The notes under the pieces: model-generated
Told to the model about the DNA's origin: nothing
What the model saw: only the letters and a program-made list of their open reading frames with translations
The model's database searches: none
In this document: positions 8,083 to 17,412 of the stretch, piece after piece
Layout: each line of letters opens with the position of its first letter
How positions within the stretch are numbered: position 1 is the stretch's first letter
DNA from: Salipiger aestuarii
Lineage (GTDB): Bacteria; Pseudomonadota; Alphaproteobacteria; Rhodobacterales; Rhodobacteraceae
DNA length: 64,000 nt
Assembly: GCF_003259905.1 (NCBI RefSeq)
Contig: NZ_QLMG01000012.1
Coordinates: 28,878 to 92,877 of the forward strand
Direction: 5' to 3'
Translations under genes and position numbers: made by a program

Positions 8083-9372
8083 TTAATATTCGCCCGAGAA
8101 CGCGGTCACGATTTCCGGGAAGAAGGCGATCAACGCCAGAACCGCGAACTCTGCCAGAACGAAAGGCAGCACACCCACAAAGACCCGCTTGAGCGGCACC
8201 CCGGTGATCGAGCTGGCGACAAAGACGTTCATGCCGATGGGCGGCGTGATCAGCCCGATCTCGACGGTCTTGGTGATGAGGATGCCAAACCAGATCGGCG
8301 AGTAGCCAAGTTCCATCACCATCGGAAAGACGATCGGCATGGTCAGGATCAGGATCGCCAGCTGATCCATGACGCAGCCCAGCAGCACAAAGATCACGAT
8401 CAGGATCAGGATCACCATTCCCGGACTGACCTCCAGCCCCTGCACATAGGAAACCAGCGCTTGCGGCGCCATCGTGAGGGTCACGAAATAGCCGAAGATA
8501 TGGGCCCCGATGATGATGGTAAAGATCATTGCCGTGGGGCGGGTGGTGCGTTCAAGCGCGTCCATGAAGTCGCGCCAGCCCATGCGCCGCAGCATCACGG
8601 CGGCGATCAGGATCGCGCCGAAACAGCCCGCCGCCGCGGCTTCGGTGACGGTGACGGCGCCGGAATAGATTCCGGCCACGACGAACACGAACAATACGAT
8701 CACCGGCCAAAGCTCGCGCAGCGACAGGATGCGCTCTCGCCAGCTGTGGCTTTGCACCGGCGGCGCAAGATCGGGGTTCAGGCCCGCCCAGCCCATGGTG
8801 ATGCCGGCAAAGGACAGCGCGGTGATAAGTCCGGGCACGATGCCGGCGATGAAGAGCCCGCCGATCGAGGTTTCGGTAATAATACCATAGACCATAAGCA
8901 CCACCGACGGCGGGATCATGATCGACAACGTGCCGGCGGCCGCCACCGTGCCCACGATCATACCGCGGTCATAGCCGTATTTGTTGGCCTCGGGCGCGAC
9001 GGTGCGGGCCATTGTCGCGGTGGCGGCGGTGGACGAGCCCGACACCGCACCGAAACCGGCGCTGGTGAACACGGTGGCCACCGCCAGCCCGCCCGGCAGA
9101 TGCCCGACCCATTTGTTGGCGGCGCGGAACATGTCCGACGAGATCCGGCTGGCCGACAGGATCTCGGCCATCAGGATGAACAGGGGGATGGCGGTCAGCA
9201 ACCAGGAGGCTGTGTTGCGATAGGGAGCGACCGACAGGATCCCGAGCGCAAGGTTGAGCCCGCCGATCAGATAAAGCCCGACAGTGCCGGCGATGCCCAT
9301 TGCAAAGCCAATCGGCGTTCCGACGATAAGAAGTCCCGCCAGCAGGAAGGACACGGGTGCGAGATATTCCAT
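8083..9372 (-). CDS. TRAP transporter large membrane subunit (DctM type)
   Basis: The 429-residue protein is very hydrophobic, with about 12 membrane segments and the DctM hallmarks GFGAVSGSSTAATATMA, IPPSVVLMVYG and LITPPIGMNVFV. It is the sodium-driven translocation channel of a tripartite ATP-independent periplasmic transporter. The start is the ATG at 9372 (MEYLAPVSF), 2 bp after the DctQ stop. With the DctQ and DctP genes before it, it forms the import arm of operon 1. Confidence 0.93.
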   Translation of the reverse strand: MEYLAPVSFLLAGLLIVGTPIGFAMGIAGTVGLYLIGGLNLALGILSVAPYRNTASWLLTAIPLFILMAEILSASRISSDMFRAANKWVGHLPGGLAVATVFTSAGFGAVSGSSTAATATMARTVAPEANKYGYDRGMIVGTVAAAGTLSIMIPPSVVLMVYGIITETSIGGLFIAGIVPGLITALSFAGITMGWAGLNPDLAPPVQSHSWRERILSLRELWPVIVLFVFVVAGIYSGAVTVTEAAAAGCFGAILIAAVMLRRMGWRDFMDALERTTRPTAMIFTIIIGAHIFGYFVTLTMAPQALVSYVQGLEVSPGMVILILIVIFVLLGCVMDQLAILILTMPIVFPMVMELGYSPIWFGILITKTVEIGLITPPIGMNVFVASSITGVPLKRVFVGVLPFVLAEFAVLALIAFFPEIVTAFSGEY

Positions 9373-9374
9373 AT

Positions 9375-9944
9375 TCAGATTGTCCGATCCGGGGTGTGGC
9401 GAAGCCGCTGCACGTCGCCGGCCGCGTTCACCAGAAGCCGCAGGACAATCAGCAGGCAACCGATCGGCGCGATCACAAGGGCGGTAACGAGCGGCGCGTC
9501 AATGTCGCCCGACGTGCGATACCCGAAATCCCACGCCTTGAGCGCCTCGCGCGAGGCGCCGTAGCACACCAGTGCGAAGAACGCGGCCGCCACAAGGCGC
9601 AGGACCACGTCTAGACCGGCGCGCAGCCTGTCTGGCAACGTCTCGAACAGGATCCCCACCCGCACATGGCCATCGTGCATCTCAAGATAGCTCAGGCTTC
9701 CGAACACGATGATGGGCATCAGATAAAGTTCGGTGATCCCTATGACGCCCTCGATCGGGTCGTTCAGGACATAGCGGGTGAAGACCTGGACGAGGATCAG
9801 CACCAGCATGACCATCATTGCCGCACGCGACAGCCAGTTCGCCCAGGTGTCGACCCGGTCCATCGCGCGGCCAAGGGGGCCGTGCAGTCCTGCCTTGGGC
9901 GGCGGCACGGCTTCCCCTTCGGGATCAAGATCATGGGGATGCAC
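9375..9944 (-). CDS. TRAP transporter small membrane subunit (DctQ type)
   Basis: The 189-residue protein has four predicted membrane segments after a charged N-terminal leader of about 35 residues (ANWLSRAAMMVMLVLILVQ is the first). The segment RYVLNDPIEGVIGITELYLM is typical of DctQ. It pairs with the DctM subunit encoded immediately downstream. The start at 9944 follows the DctP stop by 12 bp. Confidence 0.9.
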   Translation of the reverse strand: MHPHDLDPEGEAVPPPKAGLHGPLGRAMDRVDTWANWLSRAAMMVMLVLILVQVFTRYVLNDPIEGVIGITELYLMPIIVFGSLSYLEMHDGHVRVGILFETLPDRLRAGLDVVLRLVAAAFFALVCYGASREALKAWDFGYRTSGDIDAPLVTALVIAPIGCLLIVLRLLVNAAGDVQRLRHTPDRTI

Positions 9945-9956
9945 GGACGAGCTCCT

Positions 9957-11000
9957 TTATTGCGTCTGGTACTTTTCGATATTCGCGCGAAAAGCCTCCA
10001 CCACCTCGCCGCCGGGCATGCCGCGCCCTTCCAGTCCCGAAACCCAGGCATGGAAGACCGGCGCCGTGGTCGCCCTGACCTGTTCGCGCTGCGCTTCGTC
10101 CAGCACGATGACTTTGATACCGGCTTCGCGCATCTTGTTTTCAAGTTCGGCTGCCGAGCGGTCGGTTTCCTCGGCGACGCGCTGCATCGCCTCCTGAGCC
10201 GCCTGCTGCATGGCCTGCTGATGCTCGGGCGCAAGCCCTTGCCAGACCTCTTCGCGGATCACATAAGGCGCCCAGTACACAAAGACATCCAGCCCAAGCA
10301 CAGCGGTATCGATCACCTCTTCGAGCTTGTAGGAATAGACGCTCGTGGTCGGAAAGATCGCGCCGTCAACCGTGCCGGTGCGGATCGCCTGATAGGTTTC
10401 GGGGCTGGGAATATCCACCGGAGCCCCGCCCAGGGCCTTGATCGATTCCGACATGTTGCCGGCGATGATCTTCAGCTTGAGCCCGTTGATATCCTCCAGG
10501 CCGTCAATCTCTTTGCCGCGGGTAAAAAGATTGTAGGTAGAGGTCATCACGCCCCAGAGGGGACGCATCCCGTTCTTCAGGAAATCGTTCCCCAGGATCG
10601 GCTCCGAGGTCACCGTATCGTAGAATGCCGGTGTGCCGACCTTGCTTTGCGAGAACAGGCCCGGCAGCGTGTGCACACCGGCCAGCGGCATGGTGCCTCC
10701 GTTATAGGCCGGTGGAACATAGCCAACGTCCACCACGCCCGATTGCACCATCGAGAACATGTCGCGAAGCGAGCCCATCTGCCCGGCGCCAAAATACTGA
10801 AACTTGACCTCGCCGTCGGTCAGTTCGGTCACCCGCTCCATCCAGTAGTTGGTGCCGGTCTCGACGATGTAGTGGCCCGGCGGAAAGGTGTCCGCCACCT
10901 TGAGGGTTGTTTCGGCCAGGGCCATCTGCGGCGTCAGCGCGCCCGCGACCATCAGCGCCGCGCCTGCGGCAAGCCGATCCAGTCCGTTCAAAATGCTCAT
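9957..11000 (-). CDS. TRAP periplasmic substrate-binding protein (DctP type)
   Basis: The 347-residue protein begins with a Sec signal peptide (about residues 1-29, cleavage near QMALA-ETT). It then has the DctP pattern: PPGHYIVETGTNYWMERVTE, GAGQMGSLRDMFSMVQSGVVDV, the ligand-loop region around GLKLKIIAGNMSESI and PETYQAIRTGTVDGAIFP. Where many DctP proteins carry the carboxylate-binding Arg, this one reads KLKIIAGN, so its ligand may differ from a C4-dicarboxylate. It is the first gene of operon 1. The operator-like CACATATATG lies about 175 bp upstream. Confidence 0.92.
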   Translation of the reverse strand: MSILNGLDRLAAGAALMVAGALTPQMALAETTLKVADTFPPGHYIVETGTNYWMERVTELTDGEVKFQYFGAGQMGSLRDMFSMVQSGVVDVGYVPPAYNGGTMPLAGVHTLPGLFSQSKVGTPAFYDTVTSEPILGNDFLKNGMRPLWGVMTSTYNLFTRGKEIDGLEDINGLKLKIIAGNMSESIKALGGAPVDIPSPETYQAIRTGTVDGAIFPTTSVYSYKLEEVIDTAVLGLDVFVYWAPYVIREEVWQGLAPEHQQAMQQAAQEAMQRVAEETDRSAAELENKMREAGIKVIVLDEAQREQVRATTAPVFHAWVSGLEGRGMPGGEVVEAFRANIEKYQTQ

Positions 11001-11761
11001 CGTAAGTCTTCCTCCCTGCGTCAGCCGACGCTCCCCGAACCAGGCCCTCTCCCTTGTTTTGGCGAGAGCCTCACGGACCCGTCCGTTGGTCGGCCTTCCT
11101 CGCCCGAGCCAACCAAACGGCAGGCCATCCGGTCAATGCGGAAGCGCCGACCGCCCCGATCCGGCCACCAGATCGCACATATATGCGATTGCGCGGGGGC
11201 CCGGCGCGCGCAGGGGCTCTACCCCGTTTGCACTCACGCTTCGGGCGCCTGTCCAGCCAAAGAATGCGGCGCGCCACACGGCCATCTGCATCGCCTCCCT
11301 GAGGCTGACAGTTGCGGGATGTGGGCACGACAGTCGAATGGCCGGATGACAGTTTTCGGAGGGACATTGATGGCGGGGCAGCTGACGATCCGCGCCGGGC
11401 GATGGCCTGCGGCGCTTCCCGGCGGACGCATTATCCCGCATTATCCCGCAAGCTGGTCGATCGGGCATTTCGGGACGTGCGGCACCGCGATCTGGTGCAT
11501 CCGCAACCCGACCGCGCTGTCGGAAATCGTCGGGTGTCGTACAGGTTTTGAAATCCCGTCCAGAAGATACCCGGATCGAATATCGAACACTGGCACGTTT
11601 CTGAACGTCATTTTACGACAGGGTGGTGGCGCCGTGGCCAGAACGGCCACCTGCGGCAGAGGGGCGGCACCCGGCCCGGACCCCGACAATCAGATCGGGG
11701 GGAATCGCCGCCGCATGATCTTGGGCCGGGCGGGGGTCATGGTGGATAAGAACACCGGCGT
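11001..11761. other. 761-bp intergenic region with operon 1 promoter
   Basis: This is the largest gap in the window, lying between the IclR gene (ends 11762) and the DctP gene (starts 11000), both minus strand. It holds the operator-like site at 11176-11185 and a tandem 10-mer TTATCCCGCA x2 (11431-11450). I see no convincing protein-coding sequence. The segment from about 11300 to 11700 could be the remains of a gene, but no motif supports that. Confidence 0.5.
11176..11185 (-). promoter_or_regulatory. Operator-like site A (CACATATATG)
   Basis: The sequence CACATATATGCGATTG at 11176-11191 differs by one base from CACATATGTGCGATTG at 27726-27741, in the same orientation relative to minus-strand operons. 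It lies in a longer near-palindrome, TCGCACATATATGCGA (11173-11188). The site is 173 bp upstream of the DctP start and probably binds the shared regulator of the left and middle operons. Confidence 0.6.
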
Positions 11762-12565
11762 TCAGCAAACCCTGGGGTCTTGACCTTTCTTTCTCAGATG
11801 CTGAACGATTTCTTCACGCATGATCCTGACAATCTCGTTCTCGGATCGCAGGATGACATCCGTCGGTGCGCCAACCCCAACGGCAAACAGACGAGAACTC
11901 TGGTGGCTGGGAAACGGCATGGAGATCAACCCGGCGCCTTTGACGACCTGATCGGTTGACAGATAATACCCCTTGGCGCGGGTCTCGGCCAAGGAGGCGA
12001 CGAAGGTCTTCACGTCCACCGCCGGTTTGTCGGGCGCACGATAGGCATTGATCTTTCGTAACAGGCGGCACACTTCTTCATCGCTGAAGCGGCTCATCAG
12101 AACCCGCCCCACCCCGGAATTCCCCAGCGGACGCCGCGTGCCGAGTGAAATGTGGTGGATCGGCGACTTCTTTGGACGGATCACTTGCACATACTCGGCT
12201 TCGTCGCCGTTCTTTGTTCCCAGTACGACGACATGCTGCGTCCGTTGCGCGATCGCCTTGAGCAGCCGCTGGATGATGCCTTCACCGAACAGATCCGGGC
12301 TCATCCAAGAGCCCAGAAGCGGGACGCGTTCGGTGGGAAAGTAGTTCTTGTTCCGGGCATCGTGGCTCAGGAAGCCGAGCTTGACCATGCTCTTCAAGAG
12401 CGCCGAAGTGCTCGATTGCGGATACCCCAGTTTCTTCGAGACTTCCACGACCGACAGCGGGCGCCGCACCTCGTCGAAATACACCAGCGTTTCACAGGTG
12501 CGGGCGACCGATTTTACGATATTGTCCCCGCGTGTCTTCACCGAAGTCTGTTCCGCGTCTTCCAT
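11762..12565 (-). CDS. IclR-family transcriptional regulator
   Basis: The 267-residue protein has the IclR plan: an N-terminal winged helix-turn-helix (about 17-75, VKSVARTCETLVYF and LSVVEVSKKLGYPQSSTSAL) and a C-terminal effector-binding GAF-like domain ending ENEIVRIMREEIVQHLRKK. IclR proteins commonly control catabolic operons in response to small organic acids. It sits between operons 1 and 2 and is one of two IclR genes in the window (the other ends at 33338). It is the nearest candidate reader of the CACATATGTG sites. The start ATG at 12565 follows a good GGGAGGGGATC. Confidence 0.9.
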   Translation of the reverse strand: MEDAEQTSVKTRGDNIVKSVARTCETLVYFDEVRRPLSVVEVSKKLGYPQSSTSALLKSMVKLGFLSHDARNKNYFPTERVPLLGSWMSPDLFGEGIIQRLLKAIAQRTQHVVVLGTKNGDEAEYVQVIRPKKSPIHHISLGTRRPLGNSGVGRVLMSRFSDEEVCRLLRKINAYRAPDKPAVDVKTFVASLAETRAKGYYLSTDQVVKGAGLISMPFPSHQSSRLFAVGVGAPTDVILRSENEIVRIMREEIVQHLRKKGQDPRVC

Positions 12566-12705
12566 GATCCCCTCCCAGCATACTATTATATGAACAGTAT
12601 TCAGAAAGTAGAATGGCTGCGGATGTGATTTCTGTCAACTGGTAGAAGATCGCAGAAGACGCGCCGCATGCCGCGAGGGGATCGGAAAGATGCCGGGTCC
12701 GGGTG
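12566..12705 (-). promoter_or_regulatory. Promoter region of the IclR gene
   Basis: On the minus strand TTGACA (12633-12638) is followed after 17 bp by CATTCT (12610-12615), a plausible sigma-70 pair. A second possible -10, TATAAT (12585-12590), lies closer to the gene inside an ATACT...AGTAT inverted repeat (12580-12600). The repeat could be an autoregulatory operator. No CACATATGTG copy is present here. Confidence 0.35.
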
Positions 12706-14820
12706 TCAGTGGCCTCCTCGCCTGGTGGGAACGATTACGGCGTCCGCAGCCACGGCACCCTGGCCGCTGGGTCCAACGATCAACGGGTTGACGTCAATGG
12801 TCTCAAGCGCTGCCCCGTGATGGGCCGCAAAGGCGGACAGGCGCGCAAGGGCGTCGGCAAGCGCGCCGATGTCGCGTTCGGGCGCGCCGCGGAAGGCGTC
12901 CAGCAGTTTGCGACCGTGGATTTCGTCGATCATCCGACGCGCTTCGGCGGGCCCGAAAGGGGCAACCCGGAAGGACACGTCCCCCAGGGCCTCGACCAGC
13001 ACGCCGCCCAGGCCGAACATGACCACCGGGCCGAATGCCGGATCCTGGGTCACACCGAGTATGGCCTCCAGCCCCGGTGCGGCCTGTTCCGCCACGACCA
13101 GACCGTCGATCCGCGCATCGGGCGCTTTTTCGGACGCCAGCTTCAGGATTTGCACCGCGGCGGACCGGACGTCTTCGGCCGAGCGCAGGTTCAGCGCCAC
13201 GCCGCCGATATCGGATTTATGCAAGATGTCGGGCGAAGCGATCTTCAGCACGACCGGAAAGCCCATCTCCTGCGCCGCCTCGGCTGCCGCCTCCGGGGTC
13301 TTGGCCAGGGTTTCGCGCACGATTGCGATGCCCGCTTCGGCCAGCAGCGCCTTGGCCTCGATCTCGTTCACCATGTCGTCCGGCAACGGCGACAGGTCGG
13401 ACAGTTCGGGTATCGGGTCATGTTCGCCGGCCCGCGCGAAGGATCTGGCGAAATAGCGCAATGCGGCCATGGCACGGACCGCGCGGGTCGGTTCCTCGAA
13501 CACGATGAACCCCGACTTTTCATATGCGGCACGGCCCTCGGGTTCGGTCAGCGAACAGAACAGCATCGGCCGGCCGGGAAACTTCTCGCGGATGCGCTCC
13601 AGCCCGGTCCGGATGGCTTCGTTCAGGTCGGCGACAAGACCGACCGTGGACATGAAGATGATGGCACCGTCAATTTCGCCGTCGCCAAACAACACATCCA
13701 TGTTGGTTTCCAGCAGGTCGATCTGGTTGACCAGCTGCGCCGTCACATCGACCGGGTTTCGGACGCCTGCGAAAGGCAGCACCTCTTTCAGCTTTTTCTG
13801 CGCGTGATCGGGAAGCGCGGGCACGTCCAGTTTCAGTTTCTCGGCCTCGTCGGCCATCAGCACCCCAACGCCGCCGGACACCGTCACAAGGCCCAGTCGG
13901 TCGCCCTGCATCATCGACGCGGATTCGGCGCAGGCATAGGTCACATCGAACATTTCATCGACCGATTGCGCCCGGTACACGCCGTATTGCCGAAAAGCCG
14001 CGTCATAGACCGCGTCGGACCCCGCCAGCGAGGCGGTATGCGATTGCGCGGCCTCGGCACCGACCGCGCTGCGGCCGACCTTCATCATGACCACCGGCTT
14101 TTCCCGTGCGCGCGCCAGTTCAAGGGCCTCGACCAGCCTGTCGCGGTCAGTCGCGCCTTCGAGGTATCCCATGATTACGCGGGTTTCGTCATCCTGCGCG
14201 CAATAGGCTACCGCATCGGCGAAATCGACGTCGCAGGAATTGCCCGTCGTCGCCCAGAGGTTCACACCCAGTCCGCGCATCCTGACCAGCGTCATGCAAT
14301 ACGACCCGAAGGCGCCGCTCTGGCTGACGATCGACACGCCGCCGGGCTTGGGCAGGTGCTTTTCGACCCCCGGTGTAAAGGTGGCGTAAAGATTGTGGCG
14401 CACATTGGCGATGCCCAGGCAATTCGGCCCGACAAGCCGCATACCGCCTTCGCGCGCGATATCGACCATTCGCGCCTGAAGCGCGGCCCCTTCGGCATTA
14501 ACCTCGGAGAACCCAGAGCTGAAGATCACCGCGCCCCGCACGCCGCGCGCCGCGCAATCCTCGACCGCCTGAACCGCCAGCGGCGCGGGCAGCGCGATCA
14601 CCGCCAGATCCGGTGTCGACGGGGCCTCGGTGATCGACGGATACGCCGTCAGGCCCTGCACTTCGGGCGATTTCGGGTTTATCGGCAGGATCGTGCCCTG
14701 GAACCCATGCCGTTTGAGAAAATCCACCGGCCGTCCGCCGATGCGTTTCGGGTCGCTCGACGCGCCGATCACGGCAACAGAACGAGGGGCGAAAATGGCA
14801 TCCATTCCGTCAATACGCAT
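12706..14820 (-). CDS. ADP-forming acyl-CoA ligase, fused alpha-beta form
   Basis: The 704-residue protein joins a CoA-binding domain (SVAVIGASSDPKRIGG near 14-29), a ligase domain with GPNCLGI and SQSGAFGSYC, the phosphohistidine motif AAQSHTASLAG (about His261), and a C-terminal ATP-grasp domain (about 480-704) with PVVLKIASPDILHKSDIGGV. Such enzymes interconvert acyl-CoA + ADP + Pi and free acid + CoA + ATP. They can activate an acid or recover ATP from an acyl-CoA product. It is the third gene of operon 2, 22 bp after a dehydrogenase gene. A split version of the same enzyme is encoded divergently at 17413-19496. Confidence 0.93.
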   Translation of the reverse strand: MRIDGMDAIFAPRSVAVIGASSDPKRIGGRPVDFLKRHGFQGTILPINPKSPEVQGLTAYPSITEAPSTPDLAVIALPAPLAVQAVEDCAARGVRGAVIFSSGFSEVNAEGAALQARMVDIAREGGMRLVGPNCLGIANVRHNLYATFTPGVEKHLPKPGGVSIVSQSGAFGSYCMTLVRMRGLGVNLWATTGNSCDVDFADAVAYCAQDDETRVIMGYLEGATDRDRLVEALELARAREKPVVMMKVGRSAVGAEAAQSHTASLAGSDAVYDAAFRQYGVYRAQSVDEMFDVTYACAESASMMQGDRLGLVTVSGGVGVLMADEAEKLKLDVPALPDHAQKKLKEVLPFAGVRNPVDVTAQLVNQIDLLETNMDVLFGDGEIDGAIIFMSTVGLVADLNEAIRTGLERIREKFPGRPMLFCSLTEPEGRAAYEKSGFIVFEEPTRAVRAMAALRYFARSFARAGEHDPIPELSDLSPLPDDMVNEIEAKALLAEAGIAIVRETLAKTPEAAAEAAQEMGFPVVLKIASPDILHKSDIGGVALNLRSAEDVRSAAVQILKLASEKAPDARIDGLVVAEQAAPGLEAILGVTQDPAFGPVVMFGLGGVLVEALGDVSFRVAPFGPAEARRMIDEIHGRKLLDAFRGAPERDIGALADALARLSAFAAHHGAALETIDVNPLIVGPSGQGAVAADAVIVPTRRGGH

Positions 14821-14842
14821 GGGTCTTCCTTTGATGTTCGAA

Positions 14843-16009
14843 TTAGTAGGATTTCGGCAGGCCGAGCGCGTGTTCCGCGATGAACGACAGCACCAGTTGC
14901 GGTGTTACCGGCGCGATGCGGAACAGGATGGCTTCGCGCACAAGGCGTTCGACATGGTATTCCTTGGCATATCCGAAACCGCCGAAAGTCAGCTGCGCGG
15001 TCTGCGTCGCCTTGACCGCCGCTTCGCCGGCCAGGTATTTGCCCGCGTTGGCCTCGTTTCCGCAGGGCTTGCCGGCATCGTAAAGCGCGCCGGCGTTCAT
15101 CGCCATCAGATTGGCCGCTTCCAGTTCCGCCCAGCAGGCGGCCAGCGGATGCTGCACGCCCTGATTCTGGCCGATCGGCCTGCCAAACACGACGCGCTCA
15201 TTGGCGTAATTGGCGGCGCGGCGCAGCGCGTTGCGCCCGATGCCCACAGCCTCGGCGGCGACCAGCACCCGTTCGGGATTCAGCCCGTGCAGGATCTGGC
15301 GAAAGCCCTGACCTTCCTCGCCGATCAGATCGGCGGCCGGTATCGGCAGCCCGTCGATGAACAGCTCGTTTGAATCGACACACTTGCGGCCCATCTTCTC
15401 GATCTCGCGCACGGTGACGAATGTCCGGTCAAGATCGGTGTAGAACAGGCTTAGGCCTTCGGTTGGTTTCTTGACATCCTCAAGCGGGGTGGTGCGCGCC
15501 AGCAGCAGGATCTTGTCCGCAACCTGGGCGGTCGAAATCCAGACCTTTTGCCCGTGCACGACATAGCGGTCACCTTGGCGCACGGCGCGGGTTTTCAGCT
15601 TCGTCGTGTCCAGGCCAGTCGTCGGTTCTGTGACGCCGAAACAGGCCTTTTGCTCACCGGCCACCAGCGGCGGAAGGTACTTTTTCTTCTGGTCGTCGGT
15701 GCCGAACTTGACGACCGGATTGAGGCCGAAGATGTTCATGTGCACCGCCGAAGCCGCGCTGTTGCCGCCACCGGACTCCGCGATCGCCTGCATCATGATG
15801 GCGGCGTCGACGATTCCAAGACCGGCCCCGCCGTATTCCTCGGGGATGGCGATTCCCAGCCAGCCATCGCGGGCCAGCTTCTGGTGCAGTTCGTGCGGGA
15901 AACCGCCTTCGCGATCCCGGTTTTGCCAGAACTCATCGTCGAATTCTGCGCAAACCCGCAGGATCGCATCGCGGATTCCCTGCTGATCGGATGTCATCTG
16001 ATAGGTCAT
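14843..16009 (-). CDS. Acyl-CoA dehydrogenase, operon 2
   Basis: The 388-residue protein has CFGVTEPTTGLDTTKLKTRA and VWISTAQVADKILLLART in the FAD and substrate-binding barrel, and the four-helix C-terminal domain. At the usual Glu position the sequence is RIAPVTPQLVL, so the base must come from elsewhere, as in the isovaleryl-CoA dehydrogenase group, where it lies on an earlier helix. It follows a CaiB gene by 30 bp and precedes the fused ADP-forming ligase. The set suggests transfer of CoA to the acid, dehydrogenation and later energy recovery. Confidence 0.9.
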   Translation of the reverse strand: MTYQMTSDQQGIRDAILRVCAEFDDEFWQNRDREGGFPHELHQKLARDGWLGIAIPEEYGGAGLGIVDAAIMMQAIAESGGGNSAASAVHMNIFGLNPVVKFGTDDQKKKYLPPLVAGEQKACFGVTEPTTGLDTTKLKTRAVRQGDRYVVHGQKVWISTAQVADKILLLARTTPLEDVKKPTEGLSLFYTDLDRTFVTVREIEKMGRKCVDSNELFIDGLPIPAADLIGEEGQGFRQILHGLNPERVLVAAEAVGIGRNALRRAANYANERVVFGRPIGQNQGVQHPLAACWAELEAANLMAMNAGALYDAGKPCGNEANAGKYLAGEAAVKATQTAQLTFGGFGYAKEYHVERLVREAILFRIAPVTPQLVLSFIAEHALGLPKSY

Positions 16010-16039
16010 GGTGTTCTCCTCGAATCTCGCAATCCGCTC

Positions 16040-17254
16040 TCAGCGGTCCGGCCCGGCGATGGTGCCGTTCTGGGTGAGGGTGTCGATCTGCCCGGCGTCG
16101 TATCCGAGCTCTTCCAGCACCGCGCGGCTGTCGACGCCCAGCTCGCTGCGCCCGAGCCAGCGCAGCCGCCCCGGCGTCTTGTCCAGCTTTGGGATGGGGC
16201 CAACGACCTTGGTGTCGTCGCCCTCGACCCCGACGATATCGCCGCGCGCCGCGATCTGCGGATCGGCCAGGATGTCATCGACGTCATAGACCATCGCCGC
16301 CACGGCATCGTGGGCCTGGAAGATGTCGATCGCCTTCTGCGCGTCATGCCGGGCCACGAATGCCCCAAGCCGGTCCACGATTTCGTCCATGTGCTCCACG
16401 AAGCCGTCCAGATTTTGGAATTGCGGCTGTTCCGCCCATTCCTTTCCGCCCGCGGCCTCCAGAAGCCGACGTCCGGTCGCCGCACTGCCGGCGCTGATTG
16501 TGACCCATTTCCCGTCCCGGGCGCGAAACACCCCCGCCGGGGCGTAGGAATTGGGGGCCTGAAGCCCGTTTCGGTCAACCGGAAGCCCCGCGCCGGTCCG
16601 CGTCGGAACGTGATAGTCGATCAGGCGCAACAGCGGCTCGAAGATGGCGAGGTCCACCACCTGGCCCCTGGCGCTGCCGTTGCGCACCGCATGAAGCGCC
16701 ATCATCGCGCCGTAGGCCGCCATGAGGCCCGTGGTTGAATCCGCGGCGGGAAAGCCGGGGTGCATCGGCGCGTTGTCGGCAAAGCCGGTCATGTTGGCCA
16801 GCCCGCTCATGGCCTCGCCGGCCCGACCGAAACCCGGCCAGGAGGAACGCGGCCCGGTCTGCCCATAGCCCGAGATCCGCACGATCACCAGATCCGGGTT
16901 CCATTCATGCAGAACCTCTGGCGCCAACCCCGCCCTTTCAAGCACGCCGGGGCGGAAGTTCTCGATCAGAACCTGCGCGTTTTCGACCAGGCGGCGCAGA
17001 ACCTCGCGGCCGTCGTCGGTCTTCCAGTCCAGCGCCACCAGTCGCTTGTTTCGGGCCAGCGTCTTCCACCACACGCCGACGCCATCCTTGGCGCGCGCGC
17101 TCAGAACCCGCAGCATGTCGCCCTGCCCCGGTCGTTCGATCTTGATCACCTCAGCGCCGAAATCCGAGAGCAGAGCGCCGCACATCGGCGCGGCAATCAC
17201 ATGCCCCATTTCAATCACCCTGAGGTCGCTCAGCGGCCCGTCTTTTATCGTCAC
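16040..17254 (-). CDS. CaiB/BaiF CoA-transferase, first gene of operon 2
   Basis: The 404-residue family III CoA-transferase shows LSDLRVIEMGHVIAAPMCG, GAEVIKIERPGQGD, ENFRPGVLERAGL and the candidate nucleophile Asp172 in PAADSTTGLM. It would place CoA on an incoming carboxylate using an acyl-CoA donor, with no ATP. It is the first gene of the minus-strand operon and is divergent from the split ADP-forming ligase at 17413. The 158-bp region between them holds their promoters. Confidence 0.9.
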   Translation of the reverse strand: MTIKDGPLSDLRVIEMGHVIAAPMCGALLSDFGAEVIKIERPGQGDMLRVLSARAKDGVGVWWKTLARNKRLVALDWKTDDGREVLRRLVENAQVLIENFRPGVLERAGLAPEVLHEWNPDLVIVRISGYGQTGPRSSWPGFGRAGEAMSGLANMTGFADNAPMHPGFPAADSTTGLMAAYGAMMALHAVRNGSARGQVVDLAIFEPLLRLIDYHVPTRTGAGLPVDRNGLQAPNSYAPAGVFRARDGKWVTISAGSAATGRRLLEAAGGKEWAEQPQFQNLDGFVEHMDEIVDRLGAFVARHDAQKAIDIFQAHDAVAAMVYDVDDILADPQIAARGDIVGVEGDDTKVVGPIPKLDKTPGRLRWLGRSELGVDSRAVLEELGYDAGQIDTLTQNGTIAGPDR

Positions 17255-17384
17255 GCGGTCTTCTCCCAGATTGCCATTTCTCGATCGTCAAGCCCCAATC
17301 TCCGGGTCCAGCGCCCCTATTCTCCCCGGAACCGAAATCCATTGCGAGAATAATCGAACGCCCGTTAGATCTTCGAAACGGGCG

Positions 17385-17397
17385 GTGAAATTTTCAC
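17385..17397. promoter_or_regulatory. Palindrome GTGAAATTTTCAC in the divergent promoter region
   Basis: GTGAAA-T-TTTCAC is a perfect 13-bp odd palindrome 15 bp before the ATG at 17413 and 130 bp upstream of the CaiB start at 17254. It sits where a repressor could block the rightward operon. This motif differs from the two operator types seen elsewhere in the window, so these two operons may have their own control. Confidence 0.4.
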
Positions 17398-17412
17398 TTG
17401 ACGGAGAAAGAA

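Noticed and set aside
9666..11783. Very long plus-strand open frame (about 700 codons) across the TRAP DctP/DctQ genes
   Set aside because: It is antisense to genes with clear TRAP motifs; long antisense frames are expected at this G+C. Its translation shows no family features.
12703..14883. Plus-strand open frame of about 726 codons
   Set aside because: Exactly antisense to the fused ADP-forming ligase, with histidine- and arginine-rich sequence typical of shadow frames.
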